From contig NC_079878.1 in assembly GCF_029227915.1 (NCBI RefSeq), positions 15,872,001 through 15,936,000 of the forward strand: 64,000 nt of DNA, written 5' to 3'. The DNA comes from Hydractinia symbiolongicarpus. Taxonomy: Eukaryota; Cnidaria; Hydrozoa; Anthoathecata; Hydractiniidae. Made by a program: the position numbers and the translations under genes. The notes beneath the pieces were generated by a model. It ran no database searches. It saw only the letters and a list, made by a program, of their open reading frames with translations, and was not told the DNA's origin. Below are positions 34,766 through 44,404 of the stretch, piece by piece (the first letter of the stretch is position 1; each line of letters opens with the position of its first letter).

Positions 34766-35400
34766 CTACCATTCTTTAACATATTCTGCAGGTACCTGAA
34801 CATCCTCTGGAATAAGCATCAGCTCTTCCGACACGAAGCTCCTTTCAGGACCATCTTTAAGTAGTATAAAACACGGCTACCCGCTATAACATGGTCCAAC
34901 CTATACATTTTCCTACTTCAGAAAGCATCAGTACATCTGATTTGAATTCGGAACCGTTATCACATTAAAAGGTTTTGGAGTAGTGCAAAGGTCCTGCTTT
35001 ATATATATCTTTGATCATGTCCGCGACCTCGCTGGCCTTTTTGGTTCGCAGGGGCCTTGCTACCTTGTATCTCGAGGCCACGTCTATGCCCGTCAGGATG
35101 TACTTGTAGGTGTTACCACATAGCTTATCATGTGGCATGTAGAGTAGATCAAACTGATGCATCTCATTTGCTGTTGTAATGGTAAAATGCGGGTAGTCTA
35201 TACGCTTTGGGCCCTTGATGTGTCTCAGCCACAAGAGTTGCCTGGATAGCCAATGAGTTACTAGCTTTTTCGAGAGACCGCTTTCCTTTGCGAGTAATTT
35301 AATAGCCTTGCGGCCGGTCCACACATGTTCTGGCATATAGTAAATTTGGCTTAGCTTTTCCGCCTTTTCTTCCGTAACAGTATATAATGCTTTTGACATG
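34766..35400 (-). pseudogene. Polinton retroviral-type integrase
   Basis: Starts at ATG 35400 (MSKALYTVTEEKAEKLSQIY). A helix-turn-helix-like N-terminus (AIKLLAKESGLSKKLVTHWL) leads to the catalytic core with the first D in HQFDLLYMP and a conserved GIDVASRYKVARPL strand. After a break the second D is in CDNGSEFKSD. The region that should hold the catalytic E is missing or scrambled. The C-terminal tail EDVQVPAEYVKEW reappears just before the stop at 34766. An internal deletion of roughly a hundred codons is inferred. Integrase would insert the element into host DNA. Confidence 0.8.
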
Positions 35401-35548
35401 TTTATTATACATGTAAAAAACGTTTTACAGATACTTGTAGGCAAGGAAGCCTAGTAGGGGATAAGGAGCTAAGGACGAACGTTAACTCACCATCTTGTTG
35501 CTGCTTCGAAGGGGTGTAAAAATCCTTCAATTGTGGGGCCTTCTTGTC

Positions 35549-35812
35549 CTAAGCAATGTAATACTGATACATGTCGTCATCCAGCTCTTTGGGACTTTTG
35601 CCAGCCTTGAGCTGCATATCCCTTTGCCTGGCGAACCAGTCAAGCTTGGCTTGCCTGGTTCGTATCCACTCCGCCTGAGCCGCATTAAGCCTGGTCATGA
35701 CGTCTTCGTTCCGCTTCGCCATGCTCTGAGAGCTTACTGAATAGAAAATTTGTTCCGGAGAATGCAAGGGCGTTATGGCCGCCCCGGCAACTATAACAGC
35801 GATAGTGGCCAT
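35549..35812 (-). CDS. Polinton small protein with hydrophobic N-terminus
   Basis: 87 residues: hydrophobic start (MATIAVIVAGAAITPLHSPE), then an amphipathic helical part (RLNAAQAEWIRTRQAKLDWF) and a DDDMYQYYIA end. Lies 9 bp downstream of the capsid gene stop on the same strand. Not recognised. It could be a minor virion or membrane protein. Confidence 0.45.
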   Translation of the reverse strand: MATIAVIVAGAAITPLHSPEQIFYSVSSQSMAKRNEDVMTRLNAAQAEWIRTRQAKLDWFARQRDMQLKAGKSPKELDDDMYQYYIA

Positions 35813-35820
35813 TGTTTACT

Positions 35821-37100
35821 TCAATACTCCACACCATCGAGCCTGCCACTCAGGATGTTCATTTGGGCGTCCTGCAGGAGGTATACATAGCATATGAAAT
35901 CGGCTTTTTTGCTCATATGGAGGGTGATACCATCTGAAAGCCTTTGCAGGAGTCTTCCGGAGCCATGTAGGATATCGTCGGGAGAGGCCCTGAAATCGAT
36001 GAAAAGCGCGTACTTTTAATTGAAAAACTGGCCAATCGTGACGTTGCTATCGTTGGCACCGAAAATGTTCACGATCTGTTCGAGGTGGTCCTTGGGAAGC
36101 ATCGCATGTGAGTATAACTCATTAGGCTCCCCCTCGACAGTGACGCTGATCTTCTCAATCTTGGGGTTGTAGAAAACTTCATTGACACCAGCATAGGGCT
36201 TCACTTTTCCGGGATCTATGAACAATAGAAACACACCTTTGAGGCTCTTTGCGGGAGTGTCGATTTGAAGGTTGTATGAGGTGTCGCTTTTCTTCATGGT
36301 CACCACCTTGCTACGGAGTATTCTTTCATAGGGTGAAGCGAGACGGCTATACCTTGACATCATAGCGCTTGCCAGGCCTTCATAAGTGATCTTGTCAAAT
36401 TCAAGCTTAATATTGGTAATTTTGTACGCGGCATCGGCCGCTTTGGCTGCCGTAGACCTTGAGGCTGCGGTCCCTGCATCTTTTATCACATCGCTGTGGG
36501 ACGCAAAATGCAGGGTAAATTGCAGCCTGTCATATAAACCCACCGGATACAACGGCAAATCTCTAGTCAGTTCAAACATCTTGCCTAGTGGTATGCAAAA
36601 GGTGTTAGCATACGCGGCAACAATCGCCTTCTCCTCATTCGTACCAACGTGGTCGCTAGCTTTGACTTGCAGGGCCCTGATGTTCCCGTCATTGGGGTTG
36701 ATGCCATCCAGGATAAGGTTGTTGTCCCTATCGAATTTCGGCAACCAGAGGTCCCGGTACACTGCCAATATATTGTAGTCAGATATGTTTTGGACTTCGT
36801 TGCCTTCTAACGTAATGCGCAGGTTCCGCATCAGACGTTTGCCTATATTGCTTACAATGGTACGCTTTGTATTGGTTCCCGTCATCGTCAGGTCAAATAA
36901 GAGCTTGAGACTACCCGGAGAAATGACATCGTTCTGCCCCATGTTGGGAATATCCACGTAGAGGTCTTTATTTTGATTGATGGTTGAGGGGATGTGACTT
37001 ATCTGAATCCTCTGTTTCCTGCCCTTGATACCGAAAAGCTGCTTTGTCTCCGCATATGGGTCTAGAGTTGTTCCAAATGTTTTATTATATAGGGGATTTT
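35821..37100 (-). pseudogene. Polinton major capsid protein candidate
   Basis: A long frame of about 360 residues up to a TAA at 36016-36018, then about 64 more codons in the same frame ending at TGA 35821. Features: GTTLDPYAETKQLFG near the start, NQNKDLYVDIPN, LRITLEGNEV, LPLYPVGLYDRLQFTLHF, TNIKLEFDKITYEGL, FYNPKIEKISVTVEG, and after the stop FIDFRASPDDILHGSGR. Beta-rich, and the same order as proteins held to be double-jelly-roll capsids of animal Polintons. No convincing ATG lies near 37090, so the start codon may also be lost. Assignment is by recalled resemblance; a fold search would settle it. Confidence 0.65.
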
Positions 37101-37268
37101 TAAATAAAATATGCCGAACAACCCAGTGTTTACACATAAAGATAATATTGGGGAGGAGGATAAGGGTAGTGGGGGGATGAACATGAAGATACGCCATCGA
37201 CACAACTCCCCGGAACGGAGCAACTTCCATCAACATCCGAACAACAACAGCATGGAGGCTCCACGGCT

Positions 37269-37562
37269 ATGGGTATTGATACCGGCAGGATGCTAGTACA
37301 AATGAGGGTCGACGATCTATACAATCAGATTAGAAAAGGTCCGAGGGTGGGGCCCATCCATGTGATCCCCTATGAAAATTTTAAATTGGAAGGGAATAGT
37401 CTTTTATATAGAGGTGTAGATATTACTAACTTTAAATATAAGGAGAGGGGTGGTGGTTTACGAAGTGCCGGGGCCATTTTAATATATATGAATATAGGTT
37501 TTAAGGAATATATCACCCAGCCAATAAAGTTAGTAGGGCGGCGGCCCAGAAACTTGCTCTAG
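37269..37562 (+). CDS. Polinton hypothetical protein, coiled-coil gene leader
   Basis: 97 codons: MRVDDLYNQIRKGPRVGPIH, then FKLEGNSLLYRGVDITNFKY and a stop after RRPRNLL. In another frame coding seems to continue into the coiled-coil gene (VDDIVKEGEDEASGE). It is probably the N-terminal piece of one frameshifted gene. No family recognised. Confidence 0.35.
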   Translation: MGIDTGRMLVQMRVDDLYNQIRKGPRVGPIHVIPYENFKLEGNSLLYRGVDITNFKYKERGGGLRSAGAILIYMNIGFKEYITQPIKLVGRRPRNLL

Positions 37563-38194
37563 AGGTTGATGATATTGTTAAGGAGGGTGAAGATGAGGCT
37601 TCAGGTGAGATCATTCAGATGAAAACGATAAATAATATCAGGAGGGTTGCGCATGATGCAGCAATCCTTACAAAAGAAACTTCATTCTCTAAAATCATCG
37701 AACGCGAATTAAATGGACTTAACCTCGAACTTCAAACCTATCAGGGTAACATTAAAAGTCTAACACATAAGATAATTTCGTATGACAACGAGATTGATAA
37801 GGCAGAAGCCAGGCTGGAACAGCTCAGGGATCAGAAAAATGGGGCATACGATGGCAAGACTTCTAACCTTGAGAAAAAAATTAAAGGTATGAGGATGAAA
37901 GAAAATGGTTTCCACCATTGTACTTGCCGTTACAGGAGGTTCTGCCGCGGCTGGTGTAGGAGGAGGTGCCGCAAGGGGTGCAGGAAAAGGCTTTGTAGAG
38001 AATCAAGTTGAAAGGCTCGGAAGGTTTCTTAAATATTTGGCAGGAAGGCAGGTGCTGCATTGCCTGGCTTTATTGGTACGGTTGTCTCGTTCTTTCTCAA
38101 GGTAGCGTCAACTATCGTGGAATACGTGGCCAAGCATCTGTACATGGCCATCGCGGCCGCCACCGGGTTTGTCGTGCTATATGTAAGGAAATAG
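37563..38194 (+). pseudogene. Polinton coiled-coil plus membrane protein
   Basis: The coil (IIERELNGLNLELQTYQGNI, then KAEARLEQLRDQKNG) is followed, after a shift near 37900, by a Gly/Ala-rich hydrophobic VLAVTGGSAAAGVGGGAARG stretch. After another shift come AALPGFIGTVVSFFLKVAST and YMAIAAATGFVVLY. The ALPGxIGxxVSxxLK motif recurs in a hydrophobic protein of cnidarian Polinton-like elements. It could be a membrane-active or minor virion protein. Two frameshifts. Confidence 0.5.
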
Positions 38195-38246
38195 GCCTAT
38201 TTTTTAAGCCATATATAGGCAATGATGATGCCTACCCCTATCGTGA

Positions 38247-38603
38247 TTAACGCGGTCTTGGTATCCTCGTGTTGGTTTTGTGGGGTTGTTTGGGGGGATG
38301 CATAGGAGGCGTGGGATGTTTGGGAGGTATAGATGGTATAGCCTGTATAGCATGATCGGGAGTATGTATGGGAGGTGTGGCATGCGTAGCAGGTATAGGA
38401 GGTGTAGTATGCATAGATGGCTTGATAGTATGCTTGGGTGGTGTAGTATGCTTTGAAGGTGTGGTATGCTTTGGAGGTGGCTTGATATCTGCTGCATGCC
38501 TCACAATAGGCTTGTTGTTCACATTGACCTGCACCCCCACGTTTACATTGGCAGGTGCGATCAAAATGTTGTTGTTATACCCTACAATTTTGCCTATGCG
38601 CAA
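38247..38603 (-). CDS. Pro/His/Thr-rich low-complexity protein or tail
   Basis: The minus strand encodes a short start (MRIGKIVGYNNNILIAPANV), then VGVQVNVNNKPIVRHAADIK and many KHTTPP/HTTPP-type repeats. It overlaps the end of the upstream minus-strand gene and is probably its C-terminal repeat tail in another frame. The underlying DNA repeats are GGTGTAGTATG-like units of about 12 to 30 bp. Confidence 0.4.
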   Translation of the reverse strand: MRIGKIVGYNNNILIAPANVNVGVQVNVNNKPIVRHAADIKPPPKHTTPSKHTTPPKHTIKPSMHTTPPIPATHATPPIHTPDHAIQAIPSIPPKHPTPPMHPPKQPHKTNTRIPRPR

Positions 38604-39423
38604 GGAAACATGTAGACGCCTGGCATGACGGCCAAATTTATGGGAGTTCGAGCATACTGCAACACCTTCTGGGATTCGGTGATATTGTGCCCTACATTCT
38701 CTTGGCGTTGTACCATGGCTTCAAATTTTTGCAATAGGATTTGCCTTGCTGTATATTTATCAGCACCGGATCCAATTATGGATGCCTTGGCCCCCAGTAA
38801 CAAGACCACGTAAACCCAAATACTTTCAATCAGCTTGGTCAGACCTTCTGATGTCAGGCCTTGGCTTGTTGGTAGGATGAATTTTGCCCAATCAACATCA
38901 ACCTGGAGCCACCATCTACCATTTGTCAATAACGACGTGACAGCTTCAAACTTGTACAAAGCATTGGCATCTGCACCGTATTCGCGACACACTTGTGCGT
39001 ATCCAGAGGTGGAGCAGGGATTTTTGTACTGCCATCGTCATAGGGCATGGGTACCTTCATTCTTGCCAATACACGACGCATGTAGTAGTACACGTGAAAT
39101 TTAAATATGGAGTTGACAAGGAGTACGGAACCCGTCAGATGTTTAGCAGATATGCCCAATGCAGTGCTTGCACAATGCGTGGCGAAATTCACCTGGATAT
39201 TCCAGTAGTCCAAGGCCTGCCCTGTCTAGCCCACCCTAACAGGGTCATTTAGCACATTGGTGGGGAGTTTTATGGCATATTTGGTGAATTCAGGGAATGC
39301 CACCTCAATATGCGAGTCTGTAAACACGTACAAGCCCTGATGCTCCAAGTTTGTTACACTAAGTGGCCACTCTCCCCTGTTACTTTTGTACTTTGACTTG
39401 GGGTTATACGAATACATGTTCAT
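38604..39423 (-). pseudogene. Polinton conserved structural protein candidate
   Basis: Starts at ATG 39423 (MNMYSYNPKSKYKSNRGEWP). Frames continue with DYWNIQVNFATHCASTALG, KFHVYYYMRRVLARMKVPMP, then CREYGADANALYKFE, WWLQVDVDWAKFIL and QILLQKFEAMVQRQENVGHN, changing frame at about 39230 and 38990. The DYWNxQVNxAT...FHVYxxxRR pattern is one I associate with Polinton-like gene clusters beside capsid genes. Function unknown. Its start is only 18 bp from the divergent penton-like gene. Confidence 0.45.
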
Positions 39424-39441
39424 CCTTTCTTAAAACAAAGG

Positions 39442-40112
39442 ATGAAACAACTCTATACTACTGATATCGAAAAGCCTACGATATTTGAAGACTACCTGGG
39501 GCAGGATACGAGAATTGCCTTGAAATCGATAAGTATTCGACCTGCATGGCTGAACCTGTATAGTAACAACGACTTTACCATCCGTAAAGTGGGCCTGATC
39601 AGAGGGTGACTCGAATCGAAATTATGAACGGTTTATACAGGATAGAAGATATCGCAAGTATTGTCAACAGCCAGGCAGAGGACAAGATTAAACAGTTTGT
39701 CCTGAAAAATGGACTCTGCAGGCTCCGTGTCAGTGACGGGTATACGGTGGTGATTAACAGACCATTGAAAGAGCTCCTAGGCCTACCCTACGATCCCAGA
39801 AAAAAGTACTACACGAGTGGTGACCACGATGCATATTACAGGACAGATGTTTACCATAGGTTGAGACTCGTCTGTCCGCAGTTGGACGAAGACGACTGCC
39901 GGCTTGATGGCAAAGAGTCTAAAATTCTGGCCTTGCTTCCCACCAAAGAGTTAAACGCTTGGGGAGATATGCTGACCTGGAATTTTGACACTCCTGTTTA
40001 TCTTCCACTGAAGGGCTCTACGGACCGTCTAGAGTTCATGTTAACGGACGTATATCACCATGAAAAGAACGTCTCGTTCACAGGCCTAATCATGTGTATT
40101 CTCATAGAATAA
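39442..40112 (+). pseudogene. Polinton minor capsid (penton-like) candidate
   Basis: ATG 39442 opens 50-odd codons (YLGQDTRIALKSISIRPAWL). A frameshift near 39600 moves to the frame with GLYRIEDIASIVN, SDGYTVVINRPLKELLG, LVCPQLDEDDCRLDGKESKI, and a VYLPLKGSTDRLEFMLTDVY end with a VSFTGLIMCILIE strand. Beta-rich, of the length and position usual for the single-jelly-roll penton protein of Polintons. One frameshift; the rest is well preserved. Confidence 0.55.
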
Positions 40113-40114
40113 AG

Positions 40115-40624
40115 ATGAGCGATATCAGCAAACTGAATCCGAGTTTGCTGAGTGCACCTGCGCAAGACGCCGATATGCAGGATGAAGGACAAGTCTTTAG
40201 GCTTAAAAAGATTGAGGAAATAGAGCAATATCTACGAAATGAAATCAAGGAGTAGAACAGGCTTGCCAAGAAGTTTAGAATGCATAATACGTGCGTACGC
40301 TTCTGCGACCATGGTCTGCTTGGCGTGAGCGTGATTACGTCCGGGCTTGGCATCGCAGCTGGTATAGGTTAGGCAGGTCTTAGAAACGCCTCGAAAAGGC
40401 TTGGGGTTAAAAGCATGAAGCATGAGGGCATCAGGCTACTTGCCGAATCGAAACTGAATTCCATTATTGATCTCATCTCAAAAGCAATGGGAAACGGTGT
40501 GATTAGTGACTACGAGTACAGCCTGATTAGCCGTGAAAAGGAAAGGTATATGCTACTGAAGGAACAGATGCGACAGCGGTTCTCTAGAATCGTAAACCCG
40601 ATCAACGAACAAGAGGGTGCCTAG
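40115..40624 (+). pseudogene. Polinton hypothetical protein with two in-frame TAG stops
   Basis: ATG 40115 starts MSDISKLNPSLLSAPAQDAD. The same frame runs on through TAG at 40253 and another TAG near 40370 to TAG at 40622. After the first stop it reads VRFCDHGLLGVSVITSGLGI (hydrophobic), and after the second LLAESKLNSIIDLISKAMGN and a Lys/Glu helix. It resembles a small membrane protein with a coiled tail. Both stops are TAG, so it is either a relic or read through. Confidence 0.45.
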
Positions 40625-40785
40625 CTAGTCGGTAAGGGTAGGGAAGAGGGAAGATATGACGTTTTAAAAAAAGTTCAGGCTGTGCAGTATGCAAGCGCTA
40701 ACTATAGTCTCCACCTGAGTATAAGCCTTAATTTTATATATTTTATAGGTCCGGTATGGCCTATGAAATATATGGTTTCTAATCC

Positions 40786-41099
40786 TCACTTAACAACCAT
40801 TCTTGTTTGAAGTCCTTGAAGATTTTGGACCAGATCAGGATACTCTTCAAAATTAAGGCTCATCGCCGGCACTGCATTGGCGTTGTACCGGGTCACTCCA
40901 TGTGGGAACCAGATTTTAGGCGTCTTTACCCACAAGGTCTCGTGTACCCTACGATGTACCTTTGATCCTTACTTCCATTGGCAGGAATGGAATCCGACAC
41001 TGTTAGGTAGTCCACATTGATATCGTTGATGTCCGTGAAGCTAGCAGCAAATGAGTAGAATAATCTAGGGTTGACAAGCTCATTCTCAAATTGTAGCAT
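40786..41099 (-). pseudogene. Polinton hypothetical protein, frameshifted
   Basis: Minus strand from ATG 41099: MLQFENELVNPRLFYSFAAS, DINVDYLTVSDSIPANGSKD, a stop, then in another frame WFPHGVTRYNANAVPAMSLN and YPDLVQNLQGLQTRMVVK. It lies next to the capsid block and may be a small structural protein. No family recognised. Confidence 0.4.
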
Positions 41100-41292
41100 C
41101 TTGTTTTATTGAAAGTTTAAACAACTTCAGAGAATGGCATGTCATTGTGCATGCGCAACCACCCCCATTATACGTGATATATTCATGGTAGCAGTACCAA
41201 CACAACATTTTACCATTTACCACGAACCGACGGCTGTAGGTACATCTATCATACGCATCGAGTACCCCTTCACAGTCCTTACAATTTTTCAT
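41086..41292 (-). CDS. Polinton small zinc-ribbon protein
   Basis: 68 residues with CKDCEGVLDAYDRC and MLCWYCYHEY, two CxxC pairs typical of a zinc ribbon, and a Cys-rich tail. It overlaps the start of the next gene by 14 bp. Intact frame. A small DNA-binding or redox-structural role is possible. Confidence 0.45.
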   Translation of the reverse strand: MKNCKDCEGVLDAYDRCTYSRRFVVNGKMLCWYCYHEYITYNGGGCACTMTCHSLKLFKLSIKQDATI

Positions 41293-41397
41293 TTATCATA
41301 TGATCTGAGGTATCAAGACAATTCTCTAGCCCTTAAATCCTCTGTTCATTAGCCTTCTCCTTCTCTGATTCTTCTACTAAACTACCGAGGATTTCAC

Positions 41398-41655
41398 CTA
41401 CATATCAGACACATGTCCCCCGTTTTGAACCGGTCCGGGATAAACCAGAATATGTTGGGTATGCTTTTCAACAGCCCTGTTGCACATGTCCCGAAGGGCA
41501 ATATCATTTGGGATATGTTTTATGATGTCTTGCTTGCGCATCCCACAAACACCCCTACATAAACCACAACTTCTCGCAATATCTCGTATTTGCTTCACGG
41601 TGTATGCATCCATTTCTTTATTGTATAGAGTTTTTTGTTTTATAGAGAATTTCAT
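41398..41655 (-). CDS. SAP-motif protein, right end of Polinton
   Basis: ATG at 41655 lies inside the right TIR. The first 30 or so codons (KQKTLYNKEMDAYTVKQIRD) copy those of the left SAP gene because they are within the inverted repeat. The rest diverges: GLCRGVCGMRKQDIIKHIP completes the SAP-like motif, and NRAVEKHTQHILVYPGPVQN has no counterpart at the left. Intact frame of 85 residues. Confidence 0.6.
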   Translation of the reverse strand: MKFSIKQKTLYNKEMDAYTVKQIRDIARSCGLCRGVCGMRKQDIIKHIPNDIALRDMCNRAVEKHTQHILVYPGPVQNGGHVSDM

Positions 41656-41740
41656 TCTGCTCAACTAACACAGTTATTCACATCTTTACTGCGCATGCGT
41701 TGATTTTTAGGGAATTCCCCTTTGACTCATTTGCTGTATG
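41560..41740 (-). repeat. Polinton right terminal inverted repeat
   Basis: Reverse complement of 25457-25637. Its outer edge at 41740 joins directly to a 35 bp Helitron 3' end, with none of the extra tip repeats seen on the left. The right border is therefore either the original end or truncated by the Helitron. Confidence 0.85.
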
Positions 41741-41775
41741 CCTCAGTGGATTTTTCCACGGGCCTTATCGACTAG
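41741..41775 (+). mobile_element. Helitron 3' terminus fragment
   Basis: CCTCA, the hairpin GTGGATTTTTCCAC (41746-41759), 12 bases, then CTAG (41772-41775). This is the Helitron 3' signature: a short hairpin about 10-12 nt before CTRR. Only the last 35 bp of a copy is present next to the Polinton. Confidence 0.8.
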
Positions 41776-41899
41776 TCTCTTTAATAATAGCCGTATTTTG
41801 TCTGTCTGTCTGCGAGAAAAACGTCGTATTACGGAAACACGAAATTCATGATATAAAGGACGGGCGACCCCGTGGATTTTTCCACGGGTAACCGGCTAG
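41776..41899 (+). mobile_element. mini-Helitron copy, 124 bp
   Basis: Begins TCTCTTTAATAATAG immediately after the preceding CTAG. Ends with a stronger hairpin (CCCGTGGATTTTTCCACGGG, 41869-41888) and CTAG at 41896-41899. It lacks the long interior of its neighbours, an internally deleted non-autonomous unit. Confidence 0.75.
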
Positions 41900-42486
41900 T
41901 CTCTTATAATAATACGCTAGGTGTGTCTGTCTGTCACTTTTGCAAAGTGGATTACATTCTTCAAAATCTTCTTTAACAAATTCTGTAAAACATCGCCTAT
42001 AAAATTGTTCTGTAATTTACCAAACTTTACCGATAAAATAGTATTGACGTCAAAGGAAAGTTAATTAAGATTAGTGAAGCCATTACAATGCACTTAAAAC
42101 TTTGAGGCCAAATAACTTGGAAACGAGGTGGTGACGTCAATGTTTTTTCACCGCGTGGGTAACTAGGGACCACCTAGGATCAATTTGGGTAATTTTCCCA
42201 AAGCCAGATCCCCGAATCCGTTTCGGAATGGACGGGTTGATGACGTCATCAAAAAACCTTTAAACCCTCATATCTCTGCAACCGTTTGTCAAAAGTACAC
42301 GATCCTATACATTTTCTTGCTCAGCCTTTCAAGATCTATACGATGAAGGCAACAGGCATACACATTTCTGAAAAAAAACATTTTGTGTTCTGACATGTGT
42401 CTGCTGACGTCATCAAAATTTTAATGACGGTTGTTTTTCTCTGTTATCCTGCCTAAGTGGATTTTTCCACGGGCCTTATCGACTAG
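41900..42486 (+). mobile_element. non-autonomous Helitron copy 2
   Basis: 587 bp from TCTCTTATAATAATACG to CTAG at 42483-42486. The interior has GTCTGTCTGTC, GAGGCCAAATAACTTGGAAA, GGGTAACTAGGGACCACCTA, the palindrome TGATGACGTCATCA (42238-42251) and the terminal hairpin. No coding capacity. Confidence 0.85.
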
Positions 42487-43214
42487 TCTCTATAATAATA
42501 CGCCAGTTCTGTCTGTCTGTGAGTTTTGCAAAGTGGATAAACCTTCTTTGATAAAGTTTATAAAACATCGTCTATAAATTTGTTCTGTAAATTACCAAAC
42601 TTTGACGTTAAAGTAATATTGACGTCAAACGAAAGTATATTAAAATTAGTGAAGCCATTGCATTGCACTTTTAAATTTGAGGCTAAATAACTTGGAAACG
42701 GGTGGAAATAACTGACGTCATCTCCTGCGTAGGTAACTAAAAACCACCTGGGACCAATTTGGGTAAGTTTCCCAAACCTTGGTGCCCGTATCCGTTTCGG
42801 AATAGACGGGTTGATGACGTCACCAAAAAACCTTCAACCCTAATATCTCTGCAACCGTTTGTCAAAAACACGCGATCCTATACATTATCTTGATCAGCGT
42901 TTCAAGACCTATACAATGAAGGCAGCAGGTATACAAATTTCTAAAAAAAAATTTTTTAGCAGTTGACTGGCCATTGCTGACGTCAGCAAAATTTTAAAAC
43001 CCTTATATCTCATTAAACGCTTATCAAAAAGACATGATCATATACATTTTCTTGGTCAGCGTTTAAACCTCTGCACAGTACAGGCAACGAATAAATTAAA
43101 TTTCCCCAAAAATTTTTGTAATTGCACTGCTGATGTCAGCAAAAAATCTAAAACAACCTATTTTTCCATTGTCCTTCTGCCTAAGTGGATTTTTCCACGG
43201 GCCTTATCGACTAG
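42487..43214 (+). mobile_element. non-autonomous Helitron copy 3
   Basis: 728 bp, TCTCTATAATAATACG to CTAG at 43211-43214. Same interior as copy 2 plus an extra block with CTGACGTCAGCA near its 3' side. Non-coding. Confidence 0.85.
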
Positions 43215-43798
43215 TCTATATAATATTACGCCAGTTCTGTCTGTCTGTGACTTTTGCTTGAGGCCAAATAAGTTGGAAACGAGTTGGTGACGTCAATGTT
43301 TTTTAACCGCGTGGGTAACTAGGGACCACCTGGGACCAATTTGGGTAATTTTCCAAACCTGGGTCCCCAAATCCGTTTCGGAATGAACGGGTTTATGACG
43401 TCATCAAAAAACCTTTAAACCACAATATTTCCGTAACCGTTGGTCAAAAGTACATGATCCTATACATTTTCTTGATCAGCGTTTCAAGATCTATACGAGG
43501 GAGGCAACAGGTACATGAATTTCTGAAAAAAATTTTTTTGTGTTTTCACGGGCCTTTGCTGATGTCAGCACAATTTTTAAACACTTATATCTCTTTTTGC
43601 GTTCCTCGAAAACATATCATCCTACACATTATTTTGATCAGCGTGATTCAACCTCTACACATTACAATAAAATAATAAAATAAATTTCTCTAACTTTTTT
43701 GGGATCTTCACTGCTGACGTCAGCAAAACATCTAAAACAACCTATTTTTCTATTGCCCATCTGCCTAAGTGGATTTCTCCACGGGCCTTATCGACTAG
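43215..43798 (+). mobile_element. non-autonomous Helitron copy 4
   Basis: 584 bp, TCTATATAATATTACG to CTAG at 43795-43798. An internal deletion removes part of the 5' third, so TGACTTTTGC joins directly to TTGAGGCCAAATAAG. The frame across 43454-43675 is not coding. Confidence 0.85.
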
Positions 43799-44404
43799 TC
43801 TCTATTATAATAGCCGTCGTCTGTCTGTCTCTGAGCAACATGGTGTCGTAAGTAGCGAGGCATACGAAAAATCCCCGCGGCCCTGCTGCTTTAATTTGGA
43901 TCCCCGGCAGACCCCGTTTTTTACGGCTTGGTTTTTAACGTTCACGCGTTATTATCCAATCACAAAGCGCGATTTTCAATAAAAACCAATGTTTTTCGCG
44001 GCCTGAACATGCCGACGGAGAACCCATGCTTAACTTAAGAAGGTCATTTTGGTTTGCAAGTGATGTTATGAGGTTTGCATGTCTCCTTTCGATCCTTTTT
44101 TCTTCTGAGTACTTTGTATCCTATAGGATTATTTAGTTTCTGTGTGTTTTTACAGGTTAAGGTGAGTATAACATGACGTTTTCTCGCCATGTATAAATCT
44201 TAAACAAAACAGTTTTAAGTGTTTAGGTAGCTAAAACGTAGATTTTGAGGTAGCTAGCTATAGCTATCTTTATTTTTATTCCTATTCTTTTAATGCTTTT
44301 TTCAGTTTGGTATATTGTTATTTATTTTCATCAAAATTTAAATGACGGTTATTTTTCTCTGTTATCCTGCCTAAGTGGATTTTCCCACGGGCCTTATCTA
44401 CTAG
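43799..44404 (+). mobile_element. Helitron copy 5 with unrelated interior
   Basis: 606 bp between TCTCTATTATAATAGCC and CTAG at 44401-44404. The ends match the family but most of the interior (about 43840-44330) does not match the other copies, which suggests captured sequence or a different subfamily. Confidence 0.75.

Larger units (their letters stand above)
25457..41740. mobile_element. Polinton/Maverick element, decayed
   Basis: About 16.3 kb between matching terminal inverted repeats (25457-25637 and 41560-41740). The gene set is diagnostic: PolB with YMDTDSF, FtsK/HerA-type packaging ATPase, retroviral-type integrase, jelly-roll-type capsid candidates, KilA/BRO-like protein, zinc-ribbon proteins and SAP-like proteins. 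Polintons are virus-like integrating elements. Genes run plus (25.5-34.6), minus (34.8-37.1), plus (37.3-38.2), minus (38.2-39.4), plus (39.4-40.6) and minus (40.8-41.7). Composition is less AT-rich than the flanks. Nearly every gene is broken. Confidence 0.9.

Noticed and set aside
37111-37296. Plus-strand frame over the capsid gene start
   Set aside because: Overlaps the antisense capsid N-terminal region, no motif; probably a shadow, although a leader for the next plus gene cannot be excluded.
38204-38497. Second frame of His/Leu-rich protein opposite the Pro-rich tail
   Set aside because: Overlaps in another frame of the same low-complexity DNA; likely a shadow.
41776-44404. Simple satellite array
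   Set aside because: Units differ in length and interior while keeping Helitron-type ends, so separate element copies explain it better.
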